A DNA stretch of 49,658 nt from an uncultured Holdemanella sp. (GCF_934754935.1 NZ_CAKVJB010000016.1:1-49658), one strand, 5' to 3'. Positions 24,905-34,374 are shown, numbered from the stretch's first letter. The notes: generated by a model not told the origin, from the sequence alone. Made by a program: numbers and translations.

Positions 24905-25739
24905 AGAATTTGAAGATTATTTATTGATGCGTGTACAAGAAAATGATGATAGTCGCACAAAAGATGCGATGGCCTATTCATTGATGAATGGTGGCAAAAG
25001 AGTTCGTCCTATGTTGTTGTTTTCGGTACTAGAAGGCTATGGAATCGACGCTCATGTTGGATATCCTTGTGCTTGTGCCATTGAAATGATTCATACATAT
25101 TCATTAGTTCATGATGATCTTCCAGCTATGGATAATGATGATTTACGTCGTGGTAAACCAAGTTGTCATAAAGCTTATGATGAGGCTACAGCTATACTTG
25201 CAGGGGATGGATTACTTACGAAAGCTTTTGAAGTGGTATTAGATAGTGAATGTAGTGCAAAACAAAAAGTAGCATTAGTTAAAGCACTTTCTTGGTATGC
25301 AGGTATTGATGGTATGATCTATGGTCAAACATTAGATTTGCAGGCTGAAAACGATAAGAATCCAACATTTGCCCTATTACAAGAAATTGATCACTATAAG
25401 ACAAGTAAATTATTAACTTTGCCTTTGGTATGTGGTTGTATTTTGGCAAATAAATTTGATGATATTGACCACTTCCGTAAAATTGGTCTTGTCTTAGGTC
25501 TTGAATTTCAGATGCAGGATGATATTTTAGATGTGACTGGAAGTGAAGAAGTAGTTGGAAAATCATTGAGTGACGAAGATAATCATAAAGTAACTGCTGT
25601 ATCTTTATTAGGTCTTGAAGGAGCTAGAGACATGGTTAAAAGTTATGATGAAACCATTCGTAAGTCATTGGATCAAGTCAGTTGTGATGTAACAGCATTC
25701 ACAAAAGTATTGGATACTTTATTAAAGCGTACATATTAA
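24891..25739 (+). CDS. ispA: Polyprenyl (farnesyl/geranylgeranyl) diphosphate synthase
   Basis: A 282-residue trans-isoprenyl diphosphate synthase. It has the first Asp-rich motif DDLPAMDNDD (about 75-84) followed by RRGKPS, and the second motif MQDDILD (about 212). It condenses IPP with an allylic diphosphate, most likely to FPP; chain length cannot be fixed by eye. GGAGGTGA precedes two adjacent ATGs (24891, 24894). It sits directly before dxs, as in many Bacillota. Confidence 0.9.
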   Translation: MMVNKEFEDYLLMRVQENDDSRTKDAMAYSLMNGGKRVRPMLLFSVLEGYGIDAHVGYPCACAIEMIHTYSLVHDDLPAMDNDDLRRGKPSCHKAYDEATAILAGDGLLTKAFEVVLDSECSAKQKVALVKALSWYAGIDGMIYGQTLDLQAENDKNPTFALLQEIDHYKTSKLLTLPLVCGCILANKFDDIDHFRKIGLVLGLEFQMQDDILDVTGSEEVVGKSLSDEDNHKVTAVSLLGLEGARDMVKSYDETIRKSLDQVSCDVTAFTKVLDTLLKRTY

Positions 25740-25779
25740 TATATAGAAATTTTTCACAAAAAGAGTTATATTAATAGTA

Positions 25780-25812
25780 GCTAAAACTAGTCTTTAGCGG
25801 ACTAGTTTTTTT
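25780..25812 (+). terminator. Terminator with a competing hairpin, immediately before dxs
   Basis: The 9-bp stem AAACTAGTC/GACTAGTTT (25784-25792 with 25800-25808), a 7-nt loop and a T run form a textbook terminator. GCTAAA (25780-25785) can instead pair with TTTAGC (25793-25798), which lies in the terminator loop, and this would break the terminator's left arm. Only 15 nt separate the T run from the dxs ATG, too few for a separate promoter. Confidence 0.8.
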
Positions 25813-25827
25813 AACGAGGGATTTATA

Positions 25828-27690
25828 ATGAAAAAGATTAGTCAAGTGTATGATATTGAATCACCGAGTCAAATCAAGGATATGTCAATCGATGAACTTA
25901 CACAATTGTGTGATGATATTCGTTCCTTTTTGATTGATTCAATCTCAAAAACAGGTGGTCATTTATCAAGTAACTTAGGTATTGTTGAAGTCACAGTGGC
26001 TATGCACTATGTCTTTGATTCACCTAAAGATAAAATGATTTTTGATGTTGGACATCAATGTTACACACATAAAATATTAACGGGAAGATCCACTCAATTT
26101 GCGACATTACGCAAAAAAGGTGGTCTTTCAGGTTATCAAAAGCGTAGTGAAAGTAAATATGATTGTTGGGAAGCCGGGCATTCTTCAACTTCTTTATCGG
26201 CTGCACTCGGTTATGCGATTGCACGCGATTTAAAACATGAGGATTATAATGTCATCGCCTTAATTGGAGATGGATCATTGACAGGTGGAATGGCACTAGA
26301 GGCATTAAATGATATTGGCTCTAAACAAAAGAAGATGGTCATCATATTTAATGATAATAATATGTCAATTTCAAAGAATTATAGTGGAGTTGAAAAACGT
26401 ATAACGGATATTCGTGCATCCCATTTATATATTGATTTAAAACATGATGTAAAGAATAACTTAAAATCGAACAAATTAGGTAGTAATGTATTAAACACAC
26501 TGTCTCATTTTAGAGATAAAATCAAAGATGAAGTGATTGATGCGCCTTTATTTAAAGAATTTAATTTAGACTATATGGGACCTGTAGATGGTCATGATAT
26601 TCAAAGTTTAATTAAGGTTTTTGAAGCTGCCAAAGAACATGATGGACCTATTGTAGTCCATGTATTAACACAAAAGGGTAAAGGTTATAAATATGCCGAA
26701 CAAGATAAGGTTGGAAAGTGGCATGGTGTAAGTCCTTTTGATGTATCTACAGGAAAATCATTAAGTCTTTTACCACCAAATGAAATTTCATGGTCACAAG
26801 TGATTTCTAATACTGTAATGGATCTTGCTGAAAAAGATAAGACAATCGTTGCGATTACACCGGCTATGGCGCAGGGAAGTAAGTTATTAGAATTTCAAAA
26901 ACGGTTTCCAGATCGTTTCTTTGATTGTGGTATTGCAGAACAACATGCCGTTACAATGGCTTGTGCAATGGCACTAGGTGGGTTAAAACCATTCGTAAGT
27001 ATTTACTCTTCATTCCTGCAAAGAGCTTATGATCAAGTTAATCATGACATGGCAAGAATGAATGTACCTGTTGTGATTGGGATCGATCGTTGTGGTTTAG
27101 TTGGTGATGATGGTGAAACACATCAAGGTGTATTTGACATCGCCATGCTTAGAAGCGTTCCTAATTTGATTTTATCGCAACCAAAAGATGCCAAGGAAGC
27201 GCAGAATATGATATATACAGCTTTTGAATCTAAGAAACCATTCTGTATTCGTTATCCTAGAGGAAATGCGTTGTATGCCAAAAATAAATCGTATTCATTG
27301 ATTCCGATTGGTTCTTGGGAAAAATTTGTAGTTGGAACACCTACACAAATCGTAATCACGTATGGTCCGGATGTAGATCATGTGATCAATAAGGCAAGAG
27401 AAAATCAAATTGGTTTACTTGTCGTGAATGCACGTTTCTTTAAACCGATAGATGAAGTTATGATGAAAGATTTATTAAAGATGGAACTTCCGATTACGGT
27501 ATATGAAACGGATGTTAAAATTGGAGGACTATCCAGTGCTATTTTAGAATATATGAATACACGCGATGAAAAGATTCATATATTAGGTATTGATGATCAC
27601 TATGTATGTCATGGTTCTATTCGTTCTTTACGTATTCAAGAAGGTATTAGTACAGAGTGTTTATTTGAGGAATTAGAGAAACATGGATAA
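25828..27690 (+). CDS. dxs: 1-deoxy-D-xylulose-5-phosphate synthase
   Basis: A 620-residue thiamine-diphosphate enzyme that joins pyruvate and glyceraldehyde 3-phosphate in the first step of the MEP isoprenoid pathway. It shows SSNLGIVEVTVAMHYVF, DVGHQCYTHKILTGR, the TPP/Mg motif IGDGSLTGGMALEALN, YMGPVDGHD, and the catalytic glutamate in GIAEQHAVTMACAMA. Transcription must cross a hairpin just upstream. The C-terminus overlaps tlyA by 8 nt. Confidence 0.95.
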   Translation: MKKISQVYDIESPSQIKDMSIDELTQLCDDIRSFLIDSISKTGGHLSSNLGIVEVTVAMHYVFDSPKDKMIFDVGHQCYTHKILTGRSTQFATLRKKGGLSGYQKRSESKYDCWEAGHSSTSLSAALGYAIARDLKHEDYNVIALIGDGSLTGGMALEALNDIGSKQKKMVIIFNDNNMSISKNYSGVEKRITDIRASHLYIDLKHDVKNNLKSNKLGSNVLNTLSHFRDKIKDEVIDAPLFKEFNLDYMGPVDGHDIQSLIKVFEAAKEHDGPIVVHVLTQKGKGYKYAEQDKVGKWHGVSPFDVSTGKSLSLLPPNEISWSQVISNTVMDLAEKDKTIVAITPAMAQGSKLLEFQKRFPDRFFDCGIAEQHAVTMACAMALGGLKPFVSIYSSFLQRAYDQVNHDMARMNVPVVIGIDRCGLVGDDGETHQGVFDIAMLRSVPNLILSQPKDAKEAQNMIYTAFESKKPFCIRYPRGNALYAKNKSYSLIPIGSWEKFVVGTPTQIVITYGPDVDHVINKARENQIGLLVVNARFFKPIDEVMMKDLLKMELPITVYETDVKIGGLSSAILEYMNTRDEKIHILGIDDHYVCHGSIRSLRIQEGISTECLFEELEKHG

Positions 27691-28414
27691 GATACGTTTA
27701 GATAAAGCTTTACTTAAGACGATATCCTCTCGTGCAAAAGCGCAGGATATGATTAAAGAAGGTAAAGTCAGTGTCAATGGAAAAGTCATCACAAAAGCGA
27801 GTTTTTTAGTGAGTGAGGAAGATGATATTGTCGTAACACATACAGAAGATGAATTTGTATCTCGTGGTGCTTTTAAATTAAAAGGGTGTATTGACAAGTA
27901 CAATGTCGATATTTCTAATCAAGTTGTACTTGATATTGGAGCGAGTACGGGTGGTTTTACCGATGTTTGTCTTCGTTATGGCGCTAAAAAAGTATATGCA
28001 CTGGATGTGGGTCATCTACAACTCGCAAAAGAATTAGACCAAGATTTTCGTGTCATCAAAATGGAAGGGCACAATGCTCGTGAAATCATTCCTGAATGGT
28101 TTGATGAATCGATTGATTTTATGTGTATGGATGTAAGTTTTATATCTTGTAAGACCATTTTAGAGCATGTACTAAAAGTTTTATCCATAGCTCATATTGC
28201 GATTCTTGTAAAGCCTCAATTTGAATGTGGGCCTGCTGCTTTGAATAAGCATGGAGTGCTTAAGAATTCTAAGCTTGCCTTACAAATTGTAGAAGATGTA
28301 AAAGCATTTTTATTTCAGTATTATAAAAGTGTTGAAGCCATGCCAAGTATTCTAGAAGGAAGAAGTGGCAATCAAGAATATATGGTGTATGCCAAAGATT
28401 TAAGAGTATCTTAA
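27683..28414 (+). CDS. tlyA: TlyA family rRNA (cytidine-2'-O)-methyltransferase
   Basis: A 243-residue protein with an N-terminal S4 domain (IRLDKALLKTISSRAKAQDMI) and a RrmJ-like methyltransferase domain. SAM binding shows as VLDIGASTGGFTDVCLRYGA and YALDVGHLQLA; FMCMDVSFIS and LVKPQFECGP follow. Family members 2'-O-methylate cytidines in 16S and/or 23S rRNA. It overlaps dxs. An argR gene, often found between tlyA and recN, is absent here. Confidence 0.9.
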   Translation: MDKIRLDKALLKTISSRAKAQDMIKEGKVSVNGKVITKASFLVSEEDDIVVTHTEDEFVSRGAFKLKGCIDKYNVDISNQVVLDIGASTGGFTDVCLRYGAKKVYALDVGHLQLAKELDQDFRVIKMEGHNAREIIPEWFDESIDFMCMDVSFISCKTILEHVLKVLSIAHIAILVKPQFECGPAALNKHGVLKNSKLALQIVEDVKAFLFQYYKSVEAMPSILEGRSGNQEYMVYAKDLRVS

Positions 28415-28437
28415 TGTGAAGATATTCTTATTTTTTT
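28402..28437 (+). terminator. Intrinsic terminator of the nusB-tlyA run
   Basis: An 11-bp stem AAGAGTATCTT/AAGATATTCTT (one G-U pair) with a 6-nt loop and T7. It overlaps the last codons and stop of tlyA. Confidence 0.88.
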
Positions 28438-28458
28438 ATTTGTGGTTTCACAATGGAT

Positions 28459-28464
28459 TATAAT
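28459..28464 (+). promoter_or_regulatory. Possible -10 of recN
   Basis: TATAAT at 28459-28464 lies between the tlyA terminator and recN. No matching -35 is clear. A second candidate, TAAAAT, is at 28490-28495. Confidence 0.35.
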
Positions 28465-28519
28465 CGTTTATTTTCCTTTGAATTTAAGTTAAAATAATAA
28501 GTAGACTTGAGGTGGTTTT

Positions 28520-30154
28520 GTGATTGAACAATTGTCAGTAAAAGATTATGTATTATTCGAATCTTGTATCATAGATTTTACAAATGGAATGAGTGTGATT
28601 ACCGGAGAAACAGGTGCCGGTAAATCATTATTGATTGATGCGATTGGATATTTGAGTGGAGATCGCATTAAATCCAATGTGATTCGTAATGGAAAAGATA
28701 AGGCCATATTATCTATGGTTTTAACTTCGAATGAAAAAGTAAATTCGATTTTAGAAGAGAATGGCTTTGAAGTAGATGATCAAGTGATTATTTCTCGTAC
28801 AATTTTAAATAATAATAAGAGTACTGTACGTATCAATCAACAGATCACAACGCTTTCTTTTGTTCGTAAAATCGTCAATTTATTAGTGGATGTTCATTCG
28901 CAAATGGATACATATCGTTTAATGGATACAAAACTTCAAATGGAATTATTGGATAGTTATGCCAACGTTGAGAATTTAAAATCGAGTGTTAAAGATTCAT
29001 ATTCTAAATATTCAAATATTTTAAATGAATTAGAAACATTAAAAAATGAAGAGTTTTCCGATGCAGAATTGGAGTTTTTAACGGCGCAGCTCGATGAAAT
29101 TGAAAATGCGAATATACAAGAAGATGAATTAGAGACTTTAAATGAACAAATTCATGATGCTTCAAATTGGTATAAAAATAAAGAAGATCTTTCTTCGTGT
29201 TTATATGAAATGGATAAAGAAAATGGTGCCTTGGATTCTTTATATACTTTGTATAAACAAGCTTCAAAATCATCGATTTTAAATGAATATGAAGAAACAT
29301 TTAAAAATCTGTATTATTCTTTACAAACTGTCGATGAAGAGCTTAAACACGTGCGTGATACGCATTCAAGCGATGTCTTAGATTTGGATAGCCTTCAAAA
29401 CCGTCAATATTTGATCAAGAAACTGTATCGTAAGTATGGTGGTTCTTATGAATCTTTAATGGAATCTAAACAAAATATTATGAATAAGATCGATCGAATC
29501 ATTCATCGTCAGGATGTGTTTGATAAGTTGGAAAAAGAAAAAGCAGAATCTTTTGCGGCTTATATGAAGTTCGCAAAAGAATTATCATTAAAAAGAAAAG
29601 CTGTCTTTTCTCAACTCGAATCGAGTGTGATGGAACATTGTAAAGATTTGATGTTAGAAAATGCTCGTTTTAAGATTTCTTGTACAGAAAAGAAACCATC
29701 TTCAAATGGAATTGATGATATTGAATTTTTAGTGTCCATGAATCCAGGACAGGATTTTTCGAGTTTAAGTGTATCTGCCAGTGGTGGTGAACTCTCTCGT
29801 TTGATGTTGGCATTAAAAGTGGTCTTCCAGGCTTCCAACGGAATTGAAACAATTATTTTTGATGAAATTGATACGGGTGTTAGTGGTAAAGTAGCTCTTG
29901 CGATGGGTGCTAAAATGAAGGCTTTATCCAATAAATATCAAGTATTATGTATCACGCATTTAGCTAGTGTTGCCGTAATGGCAAATACGCATTATTTAGT
30001 TAGTAAAAAATCGACATCTAATGAAACGATCACAAGTGTGCAAGAACTAGATTATGATCAAACAATCCAAGAATTAGCCATCATGACAAGTGGGCAAGCG
30101 AGTGTAAAGGCAAAAGAATCCATGCAAGATCTATGGGTGAAGATTCATGGCTAG
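28520..30154 (+). CDS. recN: DNA repair protein RecN
   Basis: A 544-residue SMC-like ATPase acting early in double-strand break repair. Walker A is GETGAGKS (about 29-36); coiled-coil arms lie in the middle; the C-terminal head shows SASGGELSRLMLALK (signature) and IIFDEIDTGVSGKVALAMG (Walker B). Translation starts at GTG 28520 after GAGGTGG. It overlaps dinB by 8 nt, giving a small repair operon. Confidence 0.94.
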   Translation: MIEQLSVKDYVLFESCIIDFTNGMSVITGETGAGKSLLIDAIGYLSGDRIKSNVIRNGKDKAILSMVLTSNEKVNSILEENGFEVDDQVIISRTILNNNKSTVRINQQITTLSFVRKIVNLLVDVHSQMDTYRLMDTKLQMELLDSYANVENLKSSVKDSYSKYSNILNELETLKNEEFSDAELEFLTAQLDEIENANIQEDELETLNEQIHDASNWYKNKEDLSSCLYEMDKENGALDSLYTLYKQASKSSILNEYEETFKNLYYSLQTVDEELKHVRDTHSSDVLDLDSLQNRQYLIKKLYRKYGGSYESLMESKQNIMNKIDRIIHRQDVFDKLEKEKAESFAAYMKFAKELSLKRKAVFSQLESSVMEHCKDLMLENARFKISCTEKKPSSNGIDDIEFLVSMNPGQDFSSLSVSASGGELSRLMLALKVVFQASNGIETIIFDEIDTGVSGKVALAMGAKMKALSNKYQVLCITHLASVAVMANTHYLVSKKSTSNETITSVQELDYDQTIQELAIMTSGQASVKAKESMQDLWVKIHG

Positions 30155-31316
30155 AGTGATTTTGCATATTGATTTAAATGCTTTTTTTGCGAGTTGTGAA
30201 GAAATAAAAAATCCTGATTTAAAAGAATTTCCGGTTGCGGTAGGATCGACTTCTAAGCGTGGCGTGATTTCTACGGCTAATTATGAAGCGCGAAAATATG
30301 GGGTTCATAGTGCAATGCCTGTCTATGAAGCTTTGCGTCTATGTCCTGATTTAGTCTTGATTCAAGGTGATTATGGGTATTATCGTTCAATGTCGGCTCA
30401 GTTTTTTGCGTATTTAAAGACGTTTACCCATCAAATTGAGCCTGCCAGTATTGATGAGTGTTATATGGATGTAACGGATATTATCAAGCGTTATAAAAGG
30501 CCTTTAGATTTGGTGTTTGAAATTCAAAATGGTGTTTATGAAAAGTGTCATTTGAATTGTTCGATTGGTGTGGCGCCCAATCGTTTCTTAGCAAAAATGG
30601 CAAGTGATATGCGTAAGCCCAAAGGAATCACTGTACTTAGAAAATCGGAACTTTCAACTAAGCTATGGCCTTTGAAAATTTCTGAAATGCATGGTATTGG
30701 CAAAAAGAGTGTACCTATTTTAAATGAGATGGGTATTTATACGATTGGGGATTTTGCGGATGAAAAGAATGAACAAATGATTTTGCGTAAATTAGGTAAA
30801 TCGAGTTATTCTTTGATTCAAAAAGCGCGTGGCAATTCAAGTGCCGCTTTGTGTTATTCGACAACGCAAAAGAGTATTTCAATATCTAGAACGTATTCAA
30901 ATGATTTATATTCAATTGATGAGGTGAGTAGTAATCTTCAAACAATTGTGAATGAATTGACACATAAGATGCAGCGAGAGAATCAAAAAGGAAAACTTGT
31001 CACATTAACATTAAGAGATACGGCGTTTCATAATGTGTGTCACAGTATGAATTTAAGTGCATATTCAAATACATATCCAATGATCTATGGGGCTTGTATG
31101 CAGCTATTAGAAGCTTATTTTGAACCCATCGGATATCGATATATTGGTGTTCATATTGGTTCATTAAAGGATGCCAAACAAATTGTAGAGCAGGTTGACA
31201 TGTTTGAAGTGCCACAAGAAAATACAGATTTTATATTGAATCGTTTAAATGAGAAAATGGATAGTAAGTGTTTTATAAAGGCAAGTGATTTATTGAAGAA
31301 GGAGGGGTCGAATTGA
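30147..31316 (+). CDS. dinB: DNA polymerase IV (Y family)
   Basis: A 389-residue translesion polymerase. Catalytic acids lie in LHIDLNAFFASCEE (Asp 9) and SIDECYMD (Asp 103, Glu 104). The finger and thumb are marked by RGVISTANYEARKYGVHSAMP and GVAPNRFLAKMASDMRKPKG, then a helix-hairpin-helix (MHGIGKKS) and a little-finger domain. It lies downstream of recN and upstream of a tRNA methyltransferase with overlapping ends. No LexA-like box was recognised upstream. Confidence 0.92.
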   Translation: MARVILHIDLNAFFASCEEIKNPDLKEFPVAVGSTSKRGVISTANYEARKYGVHSAMPVYEALRLCPDLVLIQGDYGYYRSMSAQFFAYLKTFTHQIEPASIDECYMDVTDIIKRYKRPLDLVFEIQNGVYEKCHLNCSIGVAPNRFLAKMASDMRKPKGITVLRKSELSTKLWPLKISEMHGIGKKSVPILNEMGIYTIGDFADEKNEQMILRKLGKSSYSLIQKARGNSSAALCYSTTQKSISISRTYSNDLYSIDEVSSNLQTIVNELTHKMQRENQKGKLVTLTLRDTAFHNVCHSMNLSAYSNTYPMIYGACMQLLEAYFEPIGYRYIGVHIGSLKDAKQIVEQVDMFEVPQENTDFILNRLNEKMDSKCFIKASDLLKKEGSN

Positions 31317-31966
31317 GTTTAACATTGGATTATTTTATTGATGAAGATTTAAAGTTATACCAAGATCCTGAACACTTTCGTTTTAATACGGATACGAAAT
31401 TATTGGCGCAGTTTGTGCATTTAAAAAAGCAGGAGCGCATTTTAGATATTGGTACTAATAATGGTGCTTTATTAGTGTACTTTGACCAGTTTAATGTAAA
31501 AGAGCTAGTGGGTGTTGAGGTATTAGAAGAAACGAGTAAAGTGGCTAAATTGAATGCGGATACCTTTATTGAGCATCCCGTTAAAATTGTCAATCAACCC
31601 ATTCAGGAATATAGTGATGAATTGTTTGATGTCATTGTTTCAAATCCGCCTTATTTTAAGATGAATGCGAATCAGCAACCAGAACACTTAAATTTTCGTC
31701 ATTTGGGTAGAATGGAAGAAAATCTAACGTTAGAACAATTGGTTTTTCATGCGAATCGTCTATTGAAAAGTTATGGGCGTTTTTATATGGTGCATCGACC
31801 AAATCGTTTAAATGAGATCAATCAAGTTTTATATAAAAATAACTTTAGTATTCGTAATTTACAGTTTGCGTATGATCATCGTGACAATAAGGTGAAATCC
31901 GTATTGATAGAGGCCATCAAAGAGTCTAATTGTGATATGAGTGTATTAGAACCTATTTATATTTAA
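31313..31966 (+). CDS. trmN6: tRNA1(Val) adenine-N6-methyltransferase family (TrmN6/YabB-like)
   Basis: A 217-residue class I methyltransferase. SAM binding is at RILDIGTNNGALLVYF and the N6-adenine catalytic motif is SNPPYFK. The family modifies A37 of tRNA-Val. The start is TTG at 31313, overlapping the dinB stop, 5 nt after GGAGGGG; no better start exists. The GIY-YIG partner often found with this gene is not present here. Confidence 0.83.
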   Translation: MSLTLDYFIDEDLKLYQDPEHFRFNTDTKLLAQFVHLKKQERILDIGTNNGALLVYFDQFNVKELVGVEVLEETSKVAKLNADTFIEHPVKIVNQPIQEYSDELFDVIVSNPPYFKMNANQQPEHLNFRHLGRMEENLTLEQLVFHANRLLKSYGRFYMVHRPNRLNEINQVLYKNNFSIRNLQFAYDHRDNKVKSVLIEAIKESNCDMSVLEPIYI

Positions 31967-31970
31967 TTTG

Positions 31971-31979
31971 TGTTATAAT
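31971..31979 (+). promoter_or_regulatory. Extended -10 immediately before the Xer recombinase gene
   Basis: TGT followed by TATAAT (31974-31979), only 6 nt before the ATG at 31986. Transcription would start at or within a base or two of the ATG, which implies a leaderless mRNA. Confidence 0.6.
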
Positions 31980-31985
31980 ACTTTT

Positions 31986-32888
31986 ATGGAATTAAAAGAT
32001 GCATTCGAGGATTATCGTTTATATTTGAGTGTTGTGCAAAGAAAATCGAAAAAAACGCAACAATCGTATCTTCATGATATCAAGGTCTACTTAGATTTCT
32101 TAAGTAAAAAAAATATCACCAAGTGTGAAGATATTTCCGTTTTGGATATTGAAGCCTTTTTGGATGTCTATGCCGAGGATCATATTGCGTCAAGTCTGAA
32201 TCGCATGATTGCGAGTATTCATTCTTTTCATTTACAGATATCGATTGCGCATCCTGAAATCAAAGATGTGTCTTTATTAATTCATGGGATGAAATCATCA
32301 AAGCATCTACCTGTATATTTGAGTGTGGATGAGGTAAAAAAAGTTTTTTCATCTTTTCAAGACAATGAGATCGACCAATATAATAAAACAATATTAGTTG
32401 TATTATATTCTTGTGGTTTGCGTGTGAGTGAGCTTTGTGAATTAAAGCTAAATGATGTGCATTTGGCAGAGGGAATCTTAAAAGTTTCTGGTAAAGGAGA
32501 TAAGGAAAGAATTATTCCTATATCTTCGTATTGTGTATCACAGATGAAATATTATTTAGATTCCATTCGTTGTGTTTGGGATTTAAAGAATGTTTCGTAT
32601 TTTTTTGTGAATCGTTTAGGTCATGTTTGTACAAGGCAATATGTTCATTTGATGATCAAACAAAAAGTGAATGAGTTACATTTAAATCCACAAATATCTG
32701 CGCATAGTTTCAGACATTCATTTGCGACACATTTATTAGATGGAGATGCAGATTTAAGAATTGTACAAGAGCTTTTAGGCCATTCCAATATTTCTACAAC
32801 GCAAATCTATACGCATATTCAAGATAAGCGTTTATCGAGTGTTTATGATCGTTGTTTTCAAAAAATAAAAAAATCAAAGGAGGAGTAG
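31986..32888 (+). CDS. xerD: Tyrosine recombinase of the XerC/XerD type
   Basis: A 300-residue tyrosine recombinase. It has an N-terminal SAM-like core-binding domain and the full catalytic set: R146 (CGLRVSELCEL), the Lys in KVSGKGDKER, H240 and R243 (AHSFRHSFATHLL), H266 (GHSNI) and Y275 (IYTH). Size and an otherwise housekeeping context favour chromosome-dimer resolution over an integrase. XerC versus XerD cannot be decided. No ribosome site precedes the ATG, and the -10 box is 6 nt away. Confidence 0.88.
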   Translation: MELKDAFEDYRLYLSVVQRKSKKTQQSYLHDIKVYLDFLSKKNITKCEDISVLDIEAFLDVYAEDHIASSLNRMIASIHSFHLQISIAHPEIKDVSLLIHGMKSSKHLPVYLSVDEVKKVFSSFQDNEIDQYNKTILVVLYSCGLRVSELCELKLNDVHLAEGILKVSGKGDKERIIPISSYCVSQMKYYLDSIRCVWDLKNVSYFFVNRLGHVCTRQYVHLMIKQKVNELHLNPQISAHSFRHSFATHLLDGDADLRIVQELLGHSNISTTQIYTHIQDKRLSSVYDRCFQKIKKSKEE

Positions 32889-32891
32889 TAT

Positions 32892-33725
32892 ATGTCATGT
32901 GAAGGTTGTCCTTCTCAAGGAAAATGTGGTAAGAACAGTGAAACATGTGGAATTCAATCGAATCCAGATAACCACATTAAAAATATTATCACTGTAATGT
33001 CTGGTAAGGGTGGTGTTGGTAAATCTACTGTTACCGTTATGTTAGCGAAGGCTATGGCAAAAAAAGGTTTAAAAGTTGGTATTATGGATGCGGATATTAC
33101 AGGTCCTAGTATTCCTAGACTTTTAGCTTTAACAAACCAACATGCGTATGGAAACGAAAAACAACAATTGATTCCAATTGAATCCAAAGAAGGTATTAAA
33201 GTTATGTCTTTAAACTTCTTGGTACAATCTGAATCCGATCCAGTGATTTGGCGTGGTCCTGTGATTGGTGGTGTTGTCAAACAATTCTATACGGATGTTG
33301 TATGGGGTGATTTAGATGTCTTATTGATTGATATGCCTCCAGGAACAGGTGATGTTGCCCTAACAATTATGCAGTCGATTCCAGTACAGGGTGTTGTGAT
33401 GGTTTCTACACCTCAGCCAATGGTAAGTATGATTGTAGAAAAGGCTTGTCACATGTGTGAAAAGATGGAAGTGAAAGTACTTGGTATCATTGAAAATATG
33501 GCGTACTTAGAATGTCCAAATTGTCATGAAAGAATTGAATTCTATAAGAAGGAAGATGTGGAAACATTGTGTAATTCAACTTGTACAAAATTATATGGAA
33601 CACTTCCAATGTTAGATTTGATTCGTGATATCAATGAATATAATGCTTATTCTAAAGAGCAACAAGAAAAAGTAGATGCATATCTAAGTGATATCGCATC
33701 CGAAATCTTAGAAGATATTGCGTAA
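32892..33725 (+). CDS. mrp: Mrp/ApbC (NBP35-like) Fe-S cluster carrier ATPase
   Basis: A 277-residue P-loop ATPase. The deviant Walker A is MSGKGGVGKSTVTVMLA (about 36-52). The N-terminus has cysteines 3, 6, 12 and 19 and the C-terminal half has ECPNCHE. Such proteins hold and transfer Fe-S clusters; the N-terminal ferredoxin-like Cys set resembles NBP35 rather than E. coli Mrp. AGGAGGA precedes the ATG, and it overlaps the next gene by one base. Confidence 0.9.
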   Translation: MSCEGCPSQGKCGKNSETCGIQSNPDNHIKNIITVMSGKGGVGKSTVTVMLAKAMAKKGLKVGIMDADITGPSIPRLLALTNQHAYGNEKQQLIPIESKEGIKVMSLNFLVQSESDPVIWRGPVIGGVVKQFYTDVVWGDLDVLLIDMPPGTGDVALTIMQSIPVQGVVMVSTPQPMVSMIVEKACHMCEKMEVKVLGIIENMAYLECPNCHERIEFYKKEDVETLCNSTCTKLYGTLPMLDLIRDINEYNAYSKEQQEKVDAYLSDIASEILEDIA

Positions 33726-34345
33726 TGGAGTATGTACTTCATCGTAAGTCCAATTGTAAAAAAATAAAAATACGTGTAGTTGAAGGAGTGGTTTGTGTAA
33801 GCGCTCCTTTCACTGTTTCTAAGAAGATCATCGATGATTTTGTGCAAGAACAAGAAGCTTGGATCAAGAATCAATTGGATAAAAATACTCAATCGAAAGA
33901 AAATGATTTAATTTGTTTATTAGGAAATGAGTACAGACTGCATTATATCAATCAAAAAATGTGTTATGTGGATGGTCATGATTTGTATGTGTATTCGGAT
34001 AAAGTTTTAATTCAAAAATTCTTGAAACAAAATACCAAGAAGTATATCGATCTTCGGTTTGAATTTTTTTGCGAACAATTACATATACATGATATTTCTT
34101 TACAATATGGCTTTTATAAAAGTAAGTGGGGAAGTTGTACACCTAGTAAACATAAGATTTGTTTCAATGTAAACCTGATCTTCATGCCCCTTGAATTTGT
34201 GGATGCGATCATTCTTCATGAATTAGCGCATTTGTATCATTTGAATCATTCAAAAGATTTCTATGATTTACTATGTACTTGGATGCCAAACTACAAAGAG
34301 ATTATGAAGGAAAATAAAAAGAAGCCAATCCCAAATTTGTATTAA
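33725..34345 (+). CDS. YgjP-like zinc metallopeptidase (DUF45)
   Basis: A 206-residue protein of the YgjP/DUF45 family. It shows the KSKWGSCTPSKHKICFN block and the zinc motif HELAHLYHLNH (His 165, Glu 166, His 169, third His in LNH). These look like SprT or M48-type peptidases, but substrates are unknown. Its start overlaps the mrp stop. It converges with purB across a shared terminator. Confidence 0.85.
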   Translation: MEYVLHRKSNCKKIKIRVVEGVVCVSAPFTVSKKIIDDFVQEQEAWIKNQLDKNTQSKENDLICLLGNEYRLHYINQKMCYVDGHDLYVYSDKVLIQKFLKQNTKKYIDLRFEFFCEQLHIHDISLQYGFYKSKWGSCTPSKHKICFNVNLIFMPLEFVDAIILHELAHLYHLNHSKDFYDLLCTWMPNYKEIMKENKKKPIPNLY

Positions 34346-34374
34346 AAAAGAGCTCAAATGAGCTCTGATTTTTT
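34344..34374. terminator. Bidirectional terminator between the YgjP-like gene and purB
   Basis: Stem AGAGCTCA/TGAGCTCT with a 2-nt loop, flanked by an A6 run on the left and a T6 run on the right. It can end transcription from both converging genes. Confidence 0.88.

Noticed and set aside
31986..32888. Phage or element integrase
   Set aside because: It sits in a housekeeping run with no att-like repeats, tRNA gene or phage genes nearby, and its size fits XerC/D.
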